Source of the DNA: Cytophagales bacterium
Lineage (GTDB): Bacteria > Bacteroidota > Bacteroidia > Cytophagales > Spirosomataceae
Length of the DNA stretch: 6,396 nucleotides
NCBI GenBank assembly: GCA_013205605.1
Contig: JABMMK010000168.1
Location: forward strand, 1-6,396
Direction of reading: 5' to 3'
The translations under genes were made by a program, and so were the position numbers. Positions within the stretch are counted from its first letter, which is position 1, and each line of letters starts with the position of its first letter. Below are positions 6,353 through 6,396 of the stretch, piece after piece. The notes under the pieces are model-generated. The model was not told where the DNA came from, did not search any database, and saw only the letters and a list, made by a program, of their open reading frames with translations.

Positions 6353-6396
6353 ATTTTAGTTTTTTATTAAAGTTTAATGATCAATAGTGTCCTAAA

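Overview
The window looks like chromosomal DNA from a member of the Bacteroidota, probably from the Chitinophagales, Sphingobacteriales or Flavobacteriales. The DNA is AT-rich. Most starts lack a Shine-Dalgarno sequence. The protein set also fits: a FdhF/YdeP-type oxidoreductase with FdhD and a small DUF7009-like protein, a secreted DUF2911 protein, and a Met-rich YncE-like lipoprotein. This placement is inferred from protein style, not from a marker gene.

Left block (1-4088, + strand): a tight molybdoenzyme operon. The order is a MobA-like molybdenum cofactor nucleotidyltransferase (5' end outside the window), FdhD (sulfurtransferase needed to activate formate dehydrogenases), a 123-residue DUF7009-like protein, and a 773-residue molybdopterin oxidoreductase of the FdhF/YdeP family. 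The last three genes overlap (20 bp and 1 bp), so they are probably translationally coupled. Together they supply cofactor maturation, sulfuration, a possible partner or chaperone, and the catalytic subunit. No electron-transfer subunit is visible.

Junction (4089-4594): about 500 bp without a recognisable gene. It starts with the best Shine-Dalgarno in the window and an ATG overlapping the oxidoreductase stop (ATGA), but that frame ends after 12 codons. This looks like the stump of a lost fifth operon gene. It is followed by an orphan, protein-like reading frame without a start, and then a segment open on both strands. I read it as a rearrangement scar or gene graveyard and could not identify its source.

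Right block (4595-6352, - strand): two genes convergent with the operon. Upstream is a 352-residue lipoprotein with YVTN/YncE-like beta-propeller repeats and a Met/His-rich insertion. It is followed by a strong hairpin, and then by a secreted 186-residue DUF2911 protein with a His-containing mature N-terminus. Both products act outside the cytoplasm. Their Met/His content suggests, without proving, a link to copper or another soft metal.

No rRNA or tRNA gene, CRISPR array or intact insertion sequence was found.
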